Assembly: GCA_037176725.1 (NCBI GenBank)
Contig: JAZBRS010000026.1
Coordinates: 60,304,501-60,368,500, forward strand
Source: Posidonia oceanica
Taxonomy: Eukaryota; Streptophyta; Magnoliopsida; Alismatales; Posidoniaceae
Length of the DNA: 64,000 bases
Direction: 5' to 3'
Shown: in pieces, positions 44,201 through 55,100 of the stretch
Layout of the letters: each line of letters starts with the position of its first letter
Position numbering within the stretch: the first letter of the stretch is position 1
Position numbers and translations under genes: made by a program
The notes under the pieces: generated by a model
The model's database searches: none
What the model was told of the DNA's origin: nothing
The model's input: the letters and a program-made list of their open reading frames with translations, nothing else

Positions 44201-46949
44201 CGTGCTGCTGGAGCATCTGGAATGTGCGGAAGCGGCTTCTGACCGGCGGAGGAGCAGCAGGAGGAGGAGAGGGAGCGGGGGAGGTCAGTTATTACCTGCG
44301 GTGGTGCCTGGAAAGTGCCCCCGATCTCGGCAGAGTTGGAGACGGCCGGCGGACGTCGTCCGGTCGCTGCGGACGTCCTCAGTGGCTCGCGACGGCTGGA
44401 GCTGCCTCGGAGCGTCCTTCCGGTGCTTCCCAGATGTTCGAGCGGGACTTCTGTGGCTCGGGCGGGAGAAGGCAGTTGGTGGGTCGACTGAGGGCCGCCG
44501 GAGGTGAGTGGGGCGGCGTGTTGCTCTCTGGATCGAGCGGGAGCTTCGGGGAGGTAGCTGGAGGTTCGGCGAATGGTTCTGGGCGATTGGATTGCTGCTC
44601 TGGAGTCTGTGGAGGGGATTTGGGAGTCGGACGGATTTCTGGACTGTGGGCGGCACAGGTGTTTGTGGTGAAGTTTGGGGGCTGTGGTGGATGGTTGGGT
44701 TCGAGGTCGGGGGCTCTGGAAAGGTGGAGGTTTGGTGAGTCTCGGGGCGGACTTTGGGAGAAGGTTGTGGGCAGGAGTGGAGGGAATTGCTGAGGGGAGT
44801 TGTGTTGGGTTCGATCTGGGTTTCAGGCGGCTTCCGGCGGAATGTGGGTTGGTTCTCGATGCAGAAAGGAGGGGAAGAGTTGCAGGGGGGCTTGGCGAGG
44901 TTGGGGGACGAGTTCCGGAGGATTTTGGGGGTGCTTCAGGCTCTGGTTCGCTGTGGAAGGAAGAGCCGGAGGTCGGGTGTTTCTGGGTGGATGTCCGAGG
45001 GGGAACCGTGGTCTCTCTCGCTGGGAATCCTCTGGAACTCTCTTCCTCTCTTCTCCGGATCAATCCCCCTTTCTTCTCCCTCTCTCCCTCCTGAAAAGCA
45101 CTCTGATTTTCCCCTCTTCCTCCCGCTCTGAGTCCTGACCACCCCTCCTTTAGCTTTGCAGGTCTGTGACCAATGAGCACTGCGGAGAGGCGGTGGCAGG
45201 TGCGAGGACGACGCTTCGGCGCGCGCCTGGCTGGAGCAGGAGGTGACAGGTCGGGGCAGCGTTGCAGGAGCGCAGGCGGCGTGCTACTGTAGCACTGCAA
45301 CGCGCGGGAGGAAGTGAGGAAGACGGAGGACTGTAGCAACGGGCTGCGGGCCGAATTTTGAAAAAAAGGAGAAAAAAGGTGAACGGGCTGATAAGCCCAG
45401 TAAGGAAGAAAAGGAAAATAAAAAAGAAGGAAGAAAGAAAGATGGAGAGAAAAAATAGGAGAAAATAGATAAAAATAAATAAAAATATGGGATGACTTGG
45501 GTTGTAGGTTAGACGTTTATCTGGATTTTTTAATGATCTTTTTCAGGTTAATTAGTGTGTTTTAGGCTTGATTAGGGTTTTAGGGTTTTCTTTTGTTGTT
45601 AATTCATTTTCCACTTGACTAAGTGTTGGTTAAATTCTTTTAAATTGTTTTTAAAATTGTGTTTTCTTGTTAAGTATTTTAGGATGTTAATTAGGATTTT
45701 TAGGATTTATTTTTATATTATTTTGAGTGGGTTTTGGGCTTTTAGTTCTAGTCTTTTGTATTTTCCTTTTTTAAGTCTTTTGATCCATGCTTTTGTTTTT
45801 CATTTGTTAATTCTTCTTGATGTTTTTTTAGTTGGATTTTTCCTGATTTGATTAAGTATTTTAGGTCTTTTAACTGTATTTTCTTTTCCTTTTTTAATTA
45901 AGTTCTTATGTTGTTTTTTTCTTATGTTTATTAGGTTAAGTTTTTTGTTCTCTTTAATTACTTGTTTTAGTATTTGATTTTTAATTCTTCTCTCTAGGGT
46001 TTGTTTTTTAATTCTTTTAGTGGGGTTTTCATTTTTGGTAGGTTCTGATTTTATTTCAGTTTTTTAGTTGATTTTACAGTATTTTATTTTAGTTTGTTTT
46101 GCATTTTTTAGTTTGCATGCTTGATTTTCTTTTTAGCTTGATTTAATTAAGTTTGGGTTTTTAATTACTTATTTAATGTTTTTAATTGCTTTTTCTGGGG
46201 ATTCTGATTTGTTTCTTTTAGGTCTTGGGGTTTTACAGATTTTTAAGGATTTTTGAGGTTTTTTGCAAAGGAAGGAAGAAGAAAAGAAAAAGAAGAAGAA
46301 AAGAGGAAAAAAGGGAATAAAAGGGAAAGAGGTAGGTTTGAGGGAAAAGATTTTTTAAAATTCAAGGAAGATGGTAAAAATAAAATAAAAATAGGAATAA
46401 GGTAGAGAAGGGATAGGAGTACAAAGGGGGCCCGCTGCCAAGCCAGAAGGAGGGCGAGAAGGGGATGAAAAGAGAGACGATAATCAGGAGAGAGAGAGGA
46501 GAGAGAAAACGATAATCCCGGAGAGAGAAAACGATAATTCCAGTGAAAAGGGGTCTTAAAGGTCTCCGAAAGGGGTGAAATTTGGCGAGTGCGGGGTCTA
46601 GGGTTTCTAGTTCTGGTCCCGGAGTTTTGGTTTGGTTCTGAGGAAGTTTTGGAGGGGTTTTGGGGCGTAGAAAAAGGGTAGTTTTGCCTAAGTTTCCTAG
46701 GATTTTTGGGAGGGGTCTGGTTTGAGGTTTCGCAGGCTTTTTGGTGGGTTTACTAAGTCATCAGGGGTGAGTGTTCCTATGGATTTTGGTGGATTTTCAG
46801 GTTCGGGAAAGGGGGGTAAGCCCAGGTCAAGTTCAGGCTTGTTTTGAGGGGAAAGAAGGAGAGGAAGGTGTGGATTTGAGTCTGGGTTCGGGTCCAGCCG
46901 CCACCGGAAGGCTCCAAACGATCCAGCCTGTCAAAATGGGGTGTCAACA
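41268..46949 (-). repeat. 3' LTR of element D (5682 bp)
   Basis: Bounded by TGTAGTAATCCC and GGTGTCAACA. Same mosaic as the LTR of B: 30/90-bp repeat array (about 41990-42850), conserved block at 42895-43040, A-rich ATGCAA stretch (43130-43980), GC-rich block (44000-45340), T-rich stretch, GA-rich DNA and terminal part. The 1.45-kb open frame 45339-43891 in the GC-rich block has no counterpart of that length in B and is not called as a gene. Confidence 0.9.
41990..42850 (-). repeat. 90-bp higher-order tandem repeat in 3' LTR of D
   Basis: Basic unit of 30 bp beginning CACGCAAAACGG. Three variants in fixed order (with GGTGC...GACAAAGA, GGAGCGAG...CTTGAAA, and GAGGCGAAAAAC) form a 90-bp unit at 42381, 42471 and 42561, etc. 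The 5' LTR copy (62870-63640) lacks one 90-bp unit present here near 42250-42340. Confidence 0.9.
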
Positions 46950-47020
46950 GATGCCCCTCCCTGAGCGAGGCTGAGCGAAGCGAGGCCGCTGCTCAGGGTT
47001 GACGAGACACCCCATTTGAC
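46930..47020 (-). other. Hairpin joining LTR terminus and polypurine tract, element D
   Basis: GTCAAAATGGGGTGTCAAC (46930-46948) is complementary to 46998-47020 (GTTGAC, bulge, ACCCCATTTGAC). An inner CCTGAGC/GCTCAGG stem is identical to B. Relative to B the AT pair replaces a GC pair in the outer stem. Confidence 0.6.
46950..46962 (-). other. Polypurine tract of element D
   Basis: Sense AGGGAGGGGCATC, directly before the 3' LTR start TGTTGACACCCC. Identical to B. Confidence 0.7.
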
Positions 47021-47405
47021 CGGCGAGAGCAGAGGGTTGCTATCGGCGTGAGCCACTTATTCGGCGGATGCGCCGAACATCGTGGATCGTTGCCGCAATG
47101 CAATGTGCAGGTGCAAATGGATGAGATGCAATGTATGCGATGCATGCTAATGCGGATGCAATGCAAAAGTTAGTATTAGAGTTAGTACCGATGGGGGGGA
47201 CCGAAGCGATGCGGGTGACGCTGACGATGCTGACGATGCTGAAGAGGGACGTTGCAGCGCGCTGTGGAGCTTGACGGGAGGTCCAGGCCTGCCACGAAAA
47301 GAAGGATAGCCAAGGCTACAAAGGCGCGACGGGAGAGGCAGACCTTTTCCCAGACGCGGAAGGATGCGGGGCTCTGTCTTTTGGGACGGAGTCGCGCGGG
47401 GAGGT
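47021..47405 (-). other. 3' noncoding region of D next to the polypurine tract
   Basis: No gene. Contains a perfect hairpin TTCGGCG-GATG-CGCCGAA at 47060-47077, and near 47374 CTCTGTC pairs with GACGGAG. The first 70 bp align with B 13158-13220; the rest has diverged. Confidence 0.55.
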
Positions 47406-48500
47406 GATAAGTTGTCGGACTTATCGACCGGATGAGTTTCGGATCATCAGCCGAGGGTGATAGTTTAGGTTATCAGCCTGGCGATAGTTTACGGTCCTAT
47501 CAACCGGAATGCGCAGTTGTGAGTGATAGTTACTGGATATCAGCCGTATAACATGGTTGCCCTAGATAGTTTAGGATATCAGCCTAGATAGATAGTTTAG
47601 GATATCAGCCTAGATAGTTTAGGATATCAGCCTAGATAGATAGTTTACAGTCCTATCAACTGGAAAGGGCAAACCATGAGGGATAGTTACTGGATATCAG
47701 CCGTATAACGCAAGTGCCGGATAGTTTAGGATATCAGCCTGGATAGATAGTTTAGGATATCAGCCTAGGTAGTTTAGGTTACCAGCCTAGATCGATAGTT
47801 TAGGTTATCAGCCTGGCGGCCTTGCGAGGGACAGTTACTGGATGTCAGCCGTATAATGCAATTGTGATGGATAGTTTAGGATATCAGCCTAGATCGATAG
47901 TTTAGGTTATCAGCCTAGATCGATAGTTTAGGATATCAGCCTAGATAGTTTAGGATATCAGCCTAGATAGATAGTTTAGGTTATCAGCCTAGAAAGAGCA
48001 ATTGCAAGGGATAGTTACTGGATATCAGCCGTATAACGTAATTGCCATGGATAGTTTAGGATATCAGCCTAGATCGATAGTTTAGGTTATCAGCCTAGAT
48101 AGATAGTTTAGGATATCAGCCTAGATAGTTTAGGATATCAGCCTAGATAGATAGTTTACAGTCCTATCAACTGGAGGGGGCAATTACGAGGGACAGTTAC
48201 TGGATGTCAGCCGTATAACGCAGATGCCGGATAGTTTAGGAATATCAGCCTGGATGGATAGTTTAGGATATCAGCCTAGGTAGTTTAGGTTACCAGCCTA
48301 GATAGATAGTTTAGGTTATCAGCCTGGCGGCACTGCGAGGGACAGTTACTGGATGTCAGCCGTATAACACAACTGCGGGCCAACCATGCATTGGCCAAGA
48401 GATAGATAGTTTAGAAATATCAGCCTGGGAATGGATAGTTTAGGATATCAGCCTGGGAGTGCTTGATTGTTGATAGTTTAGGATATCAGCCTGAGGGAAC
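47406..48500 (-). repeat. Minisatellite array I of D: pseudoknot-like 21-30-bp units
   Basis: More than 30 units, mostly GATA-GTTT-AGG-A-TATC-AG-CCTA. It opens with a GATAAG/CTTATC module crossed by CGG/CCG (47406-47435). Variants keep both helices: GATGA/TCATC with CGG/CCG at 47431-47453, GGTA/TACC at 47768-47789, and GATAG/CTATC with CGGT/ACCG near 47482. The GTTACTGG...CCGTATAAC unit recurs about every 150-200 bp, as in B, giving a higher-order period. Confidence 0.85.
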
Positions 48501-48609
48501 TTGATTGATGAATGATCGAGTGATGAGTGATCGAATGCTGAATGATTAATTGCTGAATGATCGATTGATGAGTGATTGGTGAATGATTGGTTGAAGAGTG
48601 CTTGATTGC
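48501..48609 (-). other. Degenerate GATTGATGA-type repeats in D
   Basis: Short imperfect repeats of TGATTGATGAATGATCG form between array I and array II. No gene. Confidence 0.55.
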
Positions 48610-49080
48610 TTGATAAGAGGGGATGAGATCATGATGAGAGGCTACTTCTAAAGAGGGAGATGAGGTAATGATGAGAGTTATTGCTAAAGAGGGGGATGAG
48701 ATCATGATGAGAATTACTGCTAAAGAAGGGGGATGAGGTCATGATGAGAATTACTGCTAAAGAAGGGGGATGAGGTAATGATGAGAACTACTGCTAAAGA
48801 AGGGGGGTGAGGTAATGATGAGAGCTATTGCTAAAGAAGGGGGATGAGGTAATGATGAGAACTATTGCTAAAGAAGGGGGATGAGGTAATGATGAGAACT
48901 ATTGCTAAAGAAGGGGGGTGAGGTAATGATGAGAGCTATTGCTAAAGAAGGGGGGTGAGGTAATGATGAGAGCTATTGCTAAAGAAGGGGGATGAGGTAA
49001 TGATGAGAGCTACTGCTAAAGAAGGGGGGTGAGGTAATGATGAGAGCTTGGTTGAAAAAGGTGATAAGATATCGGACTTA
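48610..49080 (-). repeat. 37-bp tandem array II of D
   Basis: About 12 copies of a unit with ATGAGGTAATGATGAGA and TATTGCTAAAGAAGGGGG, period 37 bp. It is homologous to the 36-bp array of B but with a different period, so the open frame seen in B is not kept. Confidence 0.85.
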
Positions 49081-49400
49081 CCGGCCGGCAAAGAGGAGAT
49101 GAGATAATGATGAAATTGATTGACTGGGAATGGTGATAAGATATCGGACTTATCGGCCGGCAAAGAGGAGATGAGATAAGGGGTGAGATACCGCGGGGCA
49201 TCTGAAAAGATGCCCCTGGTATCAGGATGATGCCAGGGGTTGGTCGAAACGTCCCCGGTATCGAGAAAGCGAAGGATGGACAAAACTGACGCGTTTGTCA
49301 GACGAGTAGTTTGGGGTACCAGCCCAAAGGCGACTCAGCCGGGTATGTCCGGTAGCAGGTTGGACGGCGCGGGTTCGCGGAGGTCCTGGAGCCTGGGTCG
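49081..49400 (-). other. Structured 3' segment of D (GATAAG modules, hairpins, single copy of 114-bp unit)
   Basis: Two GATAAG-ATAT-CGG-A-CTTATC-GG-CCGG modules (first near 49072, second near 49137). A perfect hairpin GGGGCATC-TGAAAA-GATGCCCC (49195-49216) overlaps a second, CCCCTGGTATC/GATGCCAGGGG around AGGAT (49213-49239). Then GACAAA/TTTGTC and a GTA-GTTT-GGGG-TAC-CA-GCCC unit follow, the counterpart of B's array III, present once. Confidence 0.65.
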
Positions 49401-49621
49401 TTTGCTGAGGACTTTCCTGCGTCATGTGAGAAATCAGTCGGGTCAAGGGGCCTCCGGACGTGAGCGACGAGGAGCATGGAATGCATGATCAGCTTTGGGA
49501 TGTGAACAGCCAGCACCAAATAGTTTTGCATCAATAGAATTGTTGGTTACATGCCCGTGACGGGTCAAAAAGGGTACAGCACAACTTGAGAGGAAGACAG
49601 AATGACAGCTGCATGACGGCT

Positions 49622-50860
49622 CTAGCTGATTCGGGCCTTCTTTGATCTTCCAGAGTCAGAGAACAAGGGACCGCTCGGCGGGATTTCAATGATGGGCCAG
49701 AGGTCCTGCACTTTAGTGATGTACTCAGGGGTACACCCTACACCTTTTATTGCAGCGATGTCTGTTGATCGCATACCATGCTGCATTAGGTTGGCCAGCT
49801 CCTTCGTGGGGGCAACTGTACTGAGAGGATATTCTTGAAGGAGCTTAGGTGCTGCGCTGTCGACAAAGGCGCCCTGCTGGAAGCCGAACTGGCGCATGAC
49901 TCTGATAGGGTGATATTCTACACCCGCAGTAAATCCTGGTAGCACAACCAGACGCATGTCGCGTGTATTGAAGAAGACGGTGAATGCTTCGGCTGCAGAA
50001 GGAATGATGCGCCATGTGACTGTGTCATCTGTCAGTCCCGATAGCTTTTCATATTCTTCCTTGACGCTCTTGATTGCCTTGGCATGGCCGCTGCTGCAGT
50101 AGGCCTCAAAAGCATGTACTTGGGGGCGCAGAAGGTCTATCTCAGTGTGCGCCGCTAGCCAGACCTGAATGAATGATCCGCAACCATGAAAGTGGCGGCA
50201 GCGATGCGAGATGCGGTCCAGACCGCGGTAGGTTTCTGCCAAGACAACCGGTGCCAGGTCTATGTGCTGGGTCACCACCGCTAATGCAATTTCTGCGATC
50301 TCGACGGCCACTGTTACCTTGCCATGAGTAAAGACCAGCTCGCCTAGGAAACGGGTGACAAACCCTCGGAGCCACAGCTCGTCTCCGAGTTCAGTGCGCT
50401 TTTCCACAATATCATCAAAGTACGCTAGGCGAAGCAGGGGCGTGGGCCCGCTAGTACAAATCAGCTTCTGCTGGCAACTCTGGGTAGAGAGGCCGGTCAG
50501 CTGTTTCAGGACTGCCAAGTATCCGTCACGCCTCATGAAGATGGGCGGCCCCAAGATCTTGGAAAAGCCGCAGATCCGGCGCACTTCTTCCAGTGTGGGC
50601 GTCAGTTCAGTTCTGCCGAAACGGAAGACATGGTGTGCTGGTTTCCAGAATCGCGCAGCAGCACACAGAAGATGGCGGCTCACTTCTACATCAGCAGCCT
50701 TGAGCAGCTTGGTCGGAATGCCCCACAGGCGCAGCTTCTCACAGTCATCTCTTGTCAGCTTGCCGATCCATTCTCGCAGGATCTCGGAGCAGTGTGTGGG
50801 GGTTACCAAGGTGGGGAAACCCATTGCACAGATTGCAGGATGTGGGCAAACGGCTGTCAC
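49622..50860 (-). CDS. DUF7745-like protein downstream of integrase, element D, intact
   Basis: Open for 412 codons from 50860; the start conserved in A and B is MGFPTLVTPTHCSE at 50824, giving about 400 residues. Motifs: LRLWGIPTKLLKAADVEVSR, FWKPAHHVFRFGRTELTPTLEE, FLGELVFTHGKVTVAVEIAE, LAPVVLAETYRGLDRISHR, FHGCGSFIQVWLAAH, then YHPIRVMRQFGFQQGAFVDS and SKKARIS at the end, a possible basic tail. No membrane segment or signal peptide stands out. Similarity is to plant transposon-associated DUF7745/plant-mobile-like proteins (from memory, not searched). Same strand as gag-pol and about 1.3 kb behind it, so it needs splicing, an internal promoter or reinitiation. Function unknown. Confidence 0.8.
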   Translation of the reverse strand: MTAVCPHPAICAMGFPTLVTPTHCSEILREWIGKLTRDDCEKLRLWGIPTKLLKAADVEVSRHLLCAAARFWKPAHHVFRFGRTELTPTLEEVRRICGFSKILGPPIFMRRDGYLAVLKQLTGLSTQSCQQKLICTSGPTPLLRLAYFDDIVEKRTELGDELWLRGFVTRFLGELVFTHGKVTVAVEIAEIALAVVTQHIDLAPVVLAETYRGLDRISHRCRHFHGCGSFIQVWLAAHTEIDLLRPQVHAFEAYCSSGHAKAIKSVKEEYEKLSGLTDDTVTWRIIPSAAEAFTVFFNTRDMRLVVLPGFTAGVEYHPIRVMRQFGFQQGAFVDSAAPKLLQEYPLSTVAPTKELANLMQHGMRSTDIAAIKGVGCTPEYITKVQDLWPIIEIPPSGPLFSDSGRSKKARIS

Positions 50861-51396
50861 AAGAGTCTTCAGGTACTTGTTTGCCAGGACTGTGAATTAT
50901 CAGAGCTTGTATAAGCACAAAACCATCATAGGAAAGCAGATTCTGAAACTGGTAGAAACAGGTGCAACATGTATAAGCAGTAAACATTCAGACTATGGCA
51001 ATTGAACATGTATAAGCATAAAGGCATTCTGTTGATGTGGCGGGGATTGTCGGGAACCCCGGGTTGTCGCAGCCTGACGGTGCCAATGCATGCTAAGTAG
51101 AGGTACTGTCTCAGCGCTGGAGTGAGCCTTTGCGGAGTGGGATGATCAGAGAGGGTAGATGACTGGAAAATGCAGATGCGTGTGATTTGGTGTAGTTTGC
51201 CCTCAGTATCGGGGTGCTTTGGTGCCTGCTGTACAGAAAGGGAGCGGTCCTTAACTCACCGGACTCTACTCGGACTCCTGACCTGTTGGTGGCACTCCGG
51301 GGAAAGGTATGGGTGATGTTTGGTGGTGGTGTAGAGAGGACGGGCTCCATGCCAAACTCTCAAGGACTTACACTCACTCCTAACTCTTTCTTCTCT

Positions 51397-51428
<32 letters not shown>

Positions 51429-52186
51429 GTCGGTGTACAGGGCGTTCCTCGTCCGCATTTTGGAAGCGAGGAGGACCTGACTCGGGCTTTGGCTCTTTTC
51501 TGGGGTAAGTGAGAGGTACGGGGTTACCCTGCTTGCCTTTATTCTCTTCTTCTCTTTTCTCTTCTTTTTTTTTTTGCGGGAATGGGGCCTTTCCCCCTTC
51601 TCCCTTTTCTTTTCTATCATTCTCCTTTTGTTGTTTTTTTTTTCCCTTTTTTTTTGTTCCCTTCTTCCTTTTCCATTTTCTTTTCTCTTTTTTGGCTTGC
51701 AGGTTTCAGCTGTCCCCTCCCCCAGGGGAGATGGGCGTTAGGGTCTTTCGGGTACGGGCTTTTGGCTTTCTCTTTCTCTTTCTTTTTCCGCACATCTAGG
51801 CTAGGGTATGTACTGCTTTCTGACCAACACCTAGCACTCTTCTAAAGGGTGTAAGTCCTTAGGGGTTTGGGCATTTCGCCCGCTCTCATTGGGTGGTGGC
51901 TCCCTCACTAGCCAAGACATCTAAGTAGTATCAGGTGAGGTCAGGAGACTCCTTTCACAGCAGGCAAGCACCTCCGGTTTTCATCACCGGGCAACTATGC
52001 AATGCATGGTTTGACAAGAGAATGTGAACGGAATGAGTAGAGGTGCACAAAAGTGTTGTGATGCCAGGAAAGGCAAGAGAGGGATGAAGTGAAGTACGGA
52101 GGGAACAGGTGGAAAAGAGATACAAAGGTGAGCAAAAGGCGAGAACATGACAAATGGGAGGAAGAATCCGCAATGGCTACTCCCAG
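50861..52186 (-). other. Spacer of D between integrase and downstream ORF
   Basis: Noncoding, 1.3 kb. Includes a run of 28 T on the plus strand (about 51401-51428; poly-A in sense) and T-rich DNA at 51540-51700. Conserved blocks with B: TTTGGTGCCTGCTGTACAG near 51216, GGTGGTGGCTCCCTCACTAG near 51893, and CTCCGGTTTTCATCACCGGG near 51971. No ORF supported. Confidence 0.55.
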
Positions 52187-55100
52187 CTATTGATAGTACT
52201 TCTTGAGGTAGCACATGTTGACCGGCTCAGACTGCTCGACCTGGTCCATGTCCTCAAGAGTTACTGCGCCGCCTGAGAAGATCTGCTTAACGACAAAGGG
52301 TCCGCGCCAATTAGGTCGGAATTTGCCTCGACCGTCAGGTAGATGAACGGCACGCAGGACAAGATCTCCGGGCTGGAAGTTTCTGGGCCGGACTTTCTTC
52401 AAGAATGCTCTAGCCATTCGTTTCTGGTAACAATGGGCATTGTGCATGGCTTGTAGTCTGTGCTCATCGATTAGGTTCAGTTGGACGTAGCGGTCTTCGA
52501 CCCATTCTGCCTCTTCCAACTCAGCCTCTCGCAAGATTCGTAGCGAGGGGATCTCCACTTCAACAGGCAATACAGCTTCCATGCCGTACACCAGCGAGTA
52601 CGGGGTGGCTCCTGTCGAGGTCCGGATTGATGTCCTGTACGCCCAGAGTGCGTGCGGGAGCTGATCGTGCCAATCCTTGTGGGTTTCTGCCATCTTCTTC
52701 ACGATCTTGATGATGTTCTTGTTGGCAGACTCCACTGCTCCATTCATCTGAGGCCGATATGGTGAGGAGCGGTGATGCTTGATCTTGAAACTCTGTAGGA
52801 ACTCCTCAGTTCTTTTGGCGATGAAGTTCGTGCCATTATCAGAGATGATGGAGTGAGGGACGCCGTACCGGGCAACGATGTTGTTTCTGATGAACTTTTC
52901 GGTTGCCACTGCAGTGACTGTCCTGTAGGAAGCTGCTTCCACCCACTTAGTGAAGTAGTCTATTGCCACCATGATGAAGCGATGGCCATTTGAAGCGGCG
53001 GGGTGTATTGCGCCAATGACATCGATCCCCCAGGTGGAGAAAGGCCATGGCGAGGACATGTTGTGCAGCTGATGAGGGGGAGCCTTGATGAAATTGCCAT
53101 GGATCTGACAGTTGTGGCATTTACGCACGAAACGGCAACAGTCCACTTCCATGGTTTGCCAGAAATACCCTTGGAGCATGATTTTCTTAGCTAAAAGGAC
53201 ACCGTTCATGTGCGGGCCACAGGTCCCGGCATGCACCTGAAGCATTAAGGTGTCAGCCTCTGGTTTGTCCAAGCAGCGTAATAGCATCTGATTGTATGAT
53301 CTTCTGTATAACTGTCCGGCCCCCAGTACATACTTTGACGCCAGACGCACCAAAGTTCTCTTATCTTCTGCAGTGGTGCCAGACGGGACGCTACCGGACT
53401 CCAAGAATGCTTTGATATCATGATACCATGGCTGCTCCACTGTTGGATCTGCCTCCTCTATATTCATGCAATGGGCAGGCTCCTCAATGCAGGTGACCGA
53501 CACATCTACCATGCTGTTGTCTGGTATGCTGAGCCAAGAAGCCAAGGTTGCTAATGCGTCTGCATACGCATTCCTTGCCCTGTTCATGTATGTGAAATCA
53601 ATGATCTTGAACTCTTCTATTAGCCTCAGCAGGCATTCGTGATATGGCACGAGCTTGGGGTCTTTTGTCTTCCAATCGCCATTCACCTGAGAGATTACCA
53701 GCATGGCATCACCGTGCACGTGCAACTTCTGTGCTTTGTGCTCGAGGGCGACCTTCAAACCCAAGATGCATGCTTCGTATTCTGCTTCATTGTTCGTGCA
53801 TGCGAAAGTCAGCTTCCTCGCAAAAGGAATCATCTGTCCATGAGGCGTGGTCAGCACTGCACCTATGCCCCGACCCTTCTTATTGACGGCGCCGTCGAAG
53901 TACAACCGCCACTGCTCTTGCTCTTCAGGGTTTTCCTCTTCTGAGTCCTCCGTCGCGACAAGAATGTCCTCGTCAGGGAACTGCGTCTGGAGGGGTTGAT
54001 ATTCAGGCAGAGGGAAATCCGCGAGGTGGTCCGCCATAGCCTGGCCCTTCATAGACCTCTGTGTGACAAAAGTGATGTCATATTGGGACAACAACACCTG
54101 CCACTTGACACATCTGCCCACCAGAGCCGGCTTTTGGAAGAGGAACTTGATGGGATCATGCCGGCACAAAAGCTGAACTGGGTACGCCATCATATAGTGC
54201 CTCAGTTTCTGTGCGGCCCAGACAAGGGATAAACAGGTTTTCTCCATCACGCTGTACCTAGCTTCACATTCATTGAACTTTTTGCTCAGGTAGTAAATGG
54301 CGCGCTCTTTCCTGCCAGACTCGTCGTGTTGGCCCAGGACGGCACCCATGGAATGCTGTGTGGTTGACAGATAGAGGAGCAGGGGTCTTCCTGGTGTGGG
54401 AGGGACCAAGACAGGGGGTTTGACCAGTAGCTGTTTGATCTTCTCAAATGCGGCTTGACATTCTTCATTCCAGTCGATTTGCGCATTCTTCCTCAGGAGT
54501 TTGAAGATGGGTTCGCAGATGGGCGTGAGCTGTGCAATGAAGCGGCTGATGTACTGTAAACGCCCAAGTAGGCCTCGAACCTCCTTCTCGGTTCTAGGGG
54601 GTGGCATCTCCACGATGGCTTTAGCTTTCATCGGGTCCACTTCAATCCCCCTTTGGCTGACAATGTAGCCGAGCAGTTTGCCAGATGAAACCCCGAATAC
54701 GCACTTGTTGGGGTTAAGCCTCAGTCTGTACTTCCTCAGACGGTCAAAGAGCTTCTTTAGGCAGGTAAGGTGATCCTCAGGCTCTTTGGTCTTTGCGATC
54801 ATGTCGTCTACATAGACCTCCACTTCTTGGTGCATGAGGTCGTGAAAGAGTGTGGTCATGGCCCTCTGATATGTTGCGCCAGCATTCTTCAACCCAAACG
54901 GCATAACCTGATAACAGAAGACCCCCCAGGGGGTGATGAACGAAGTTTTTTCCATGTCTTCTTCTGCCATCTTGATCTGATTATAGCCGGAGAAGCCATC
55001 CATAAAGGACAGCATCTTGTGGCCTGCGGTATTGTCGACTAGGACGTCAATGTGAGGCAGTGGGAAGTCGTCCTTGGGACTCGCCTTGTTCAGGTCCCTG

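Noticed and set aside
43891..45339. 482-codon minus-strand frame in the GC-rich LTR block of D
   Set aside because: Proline/serine-rich, no recognisable domain, and the equivalent block in B holds only short unrelated frames. High GC explains the lack of stops.
50355..51005. 216-codon plus-strand frame opposite the downstream ORF of D
   Set aside because: Antisense shadow of a conserved coding frame, with no domain of its own.
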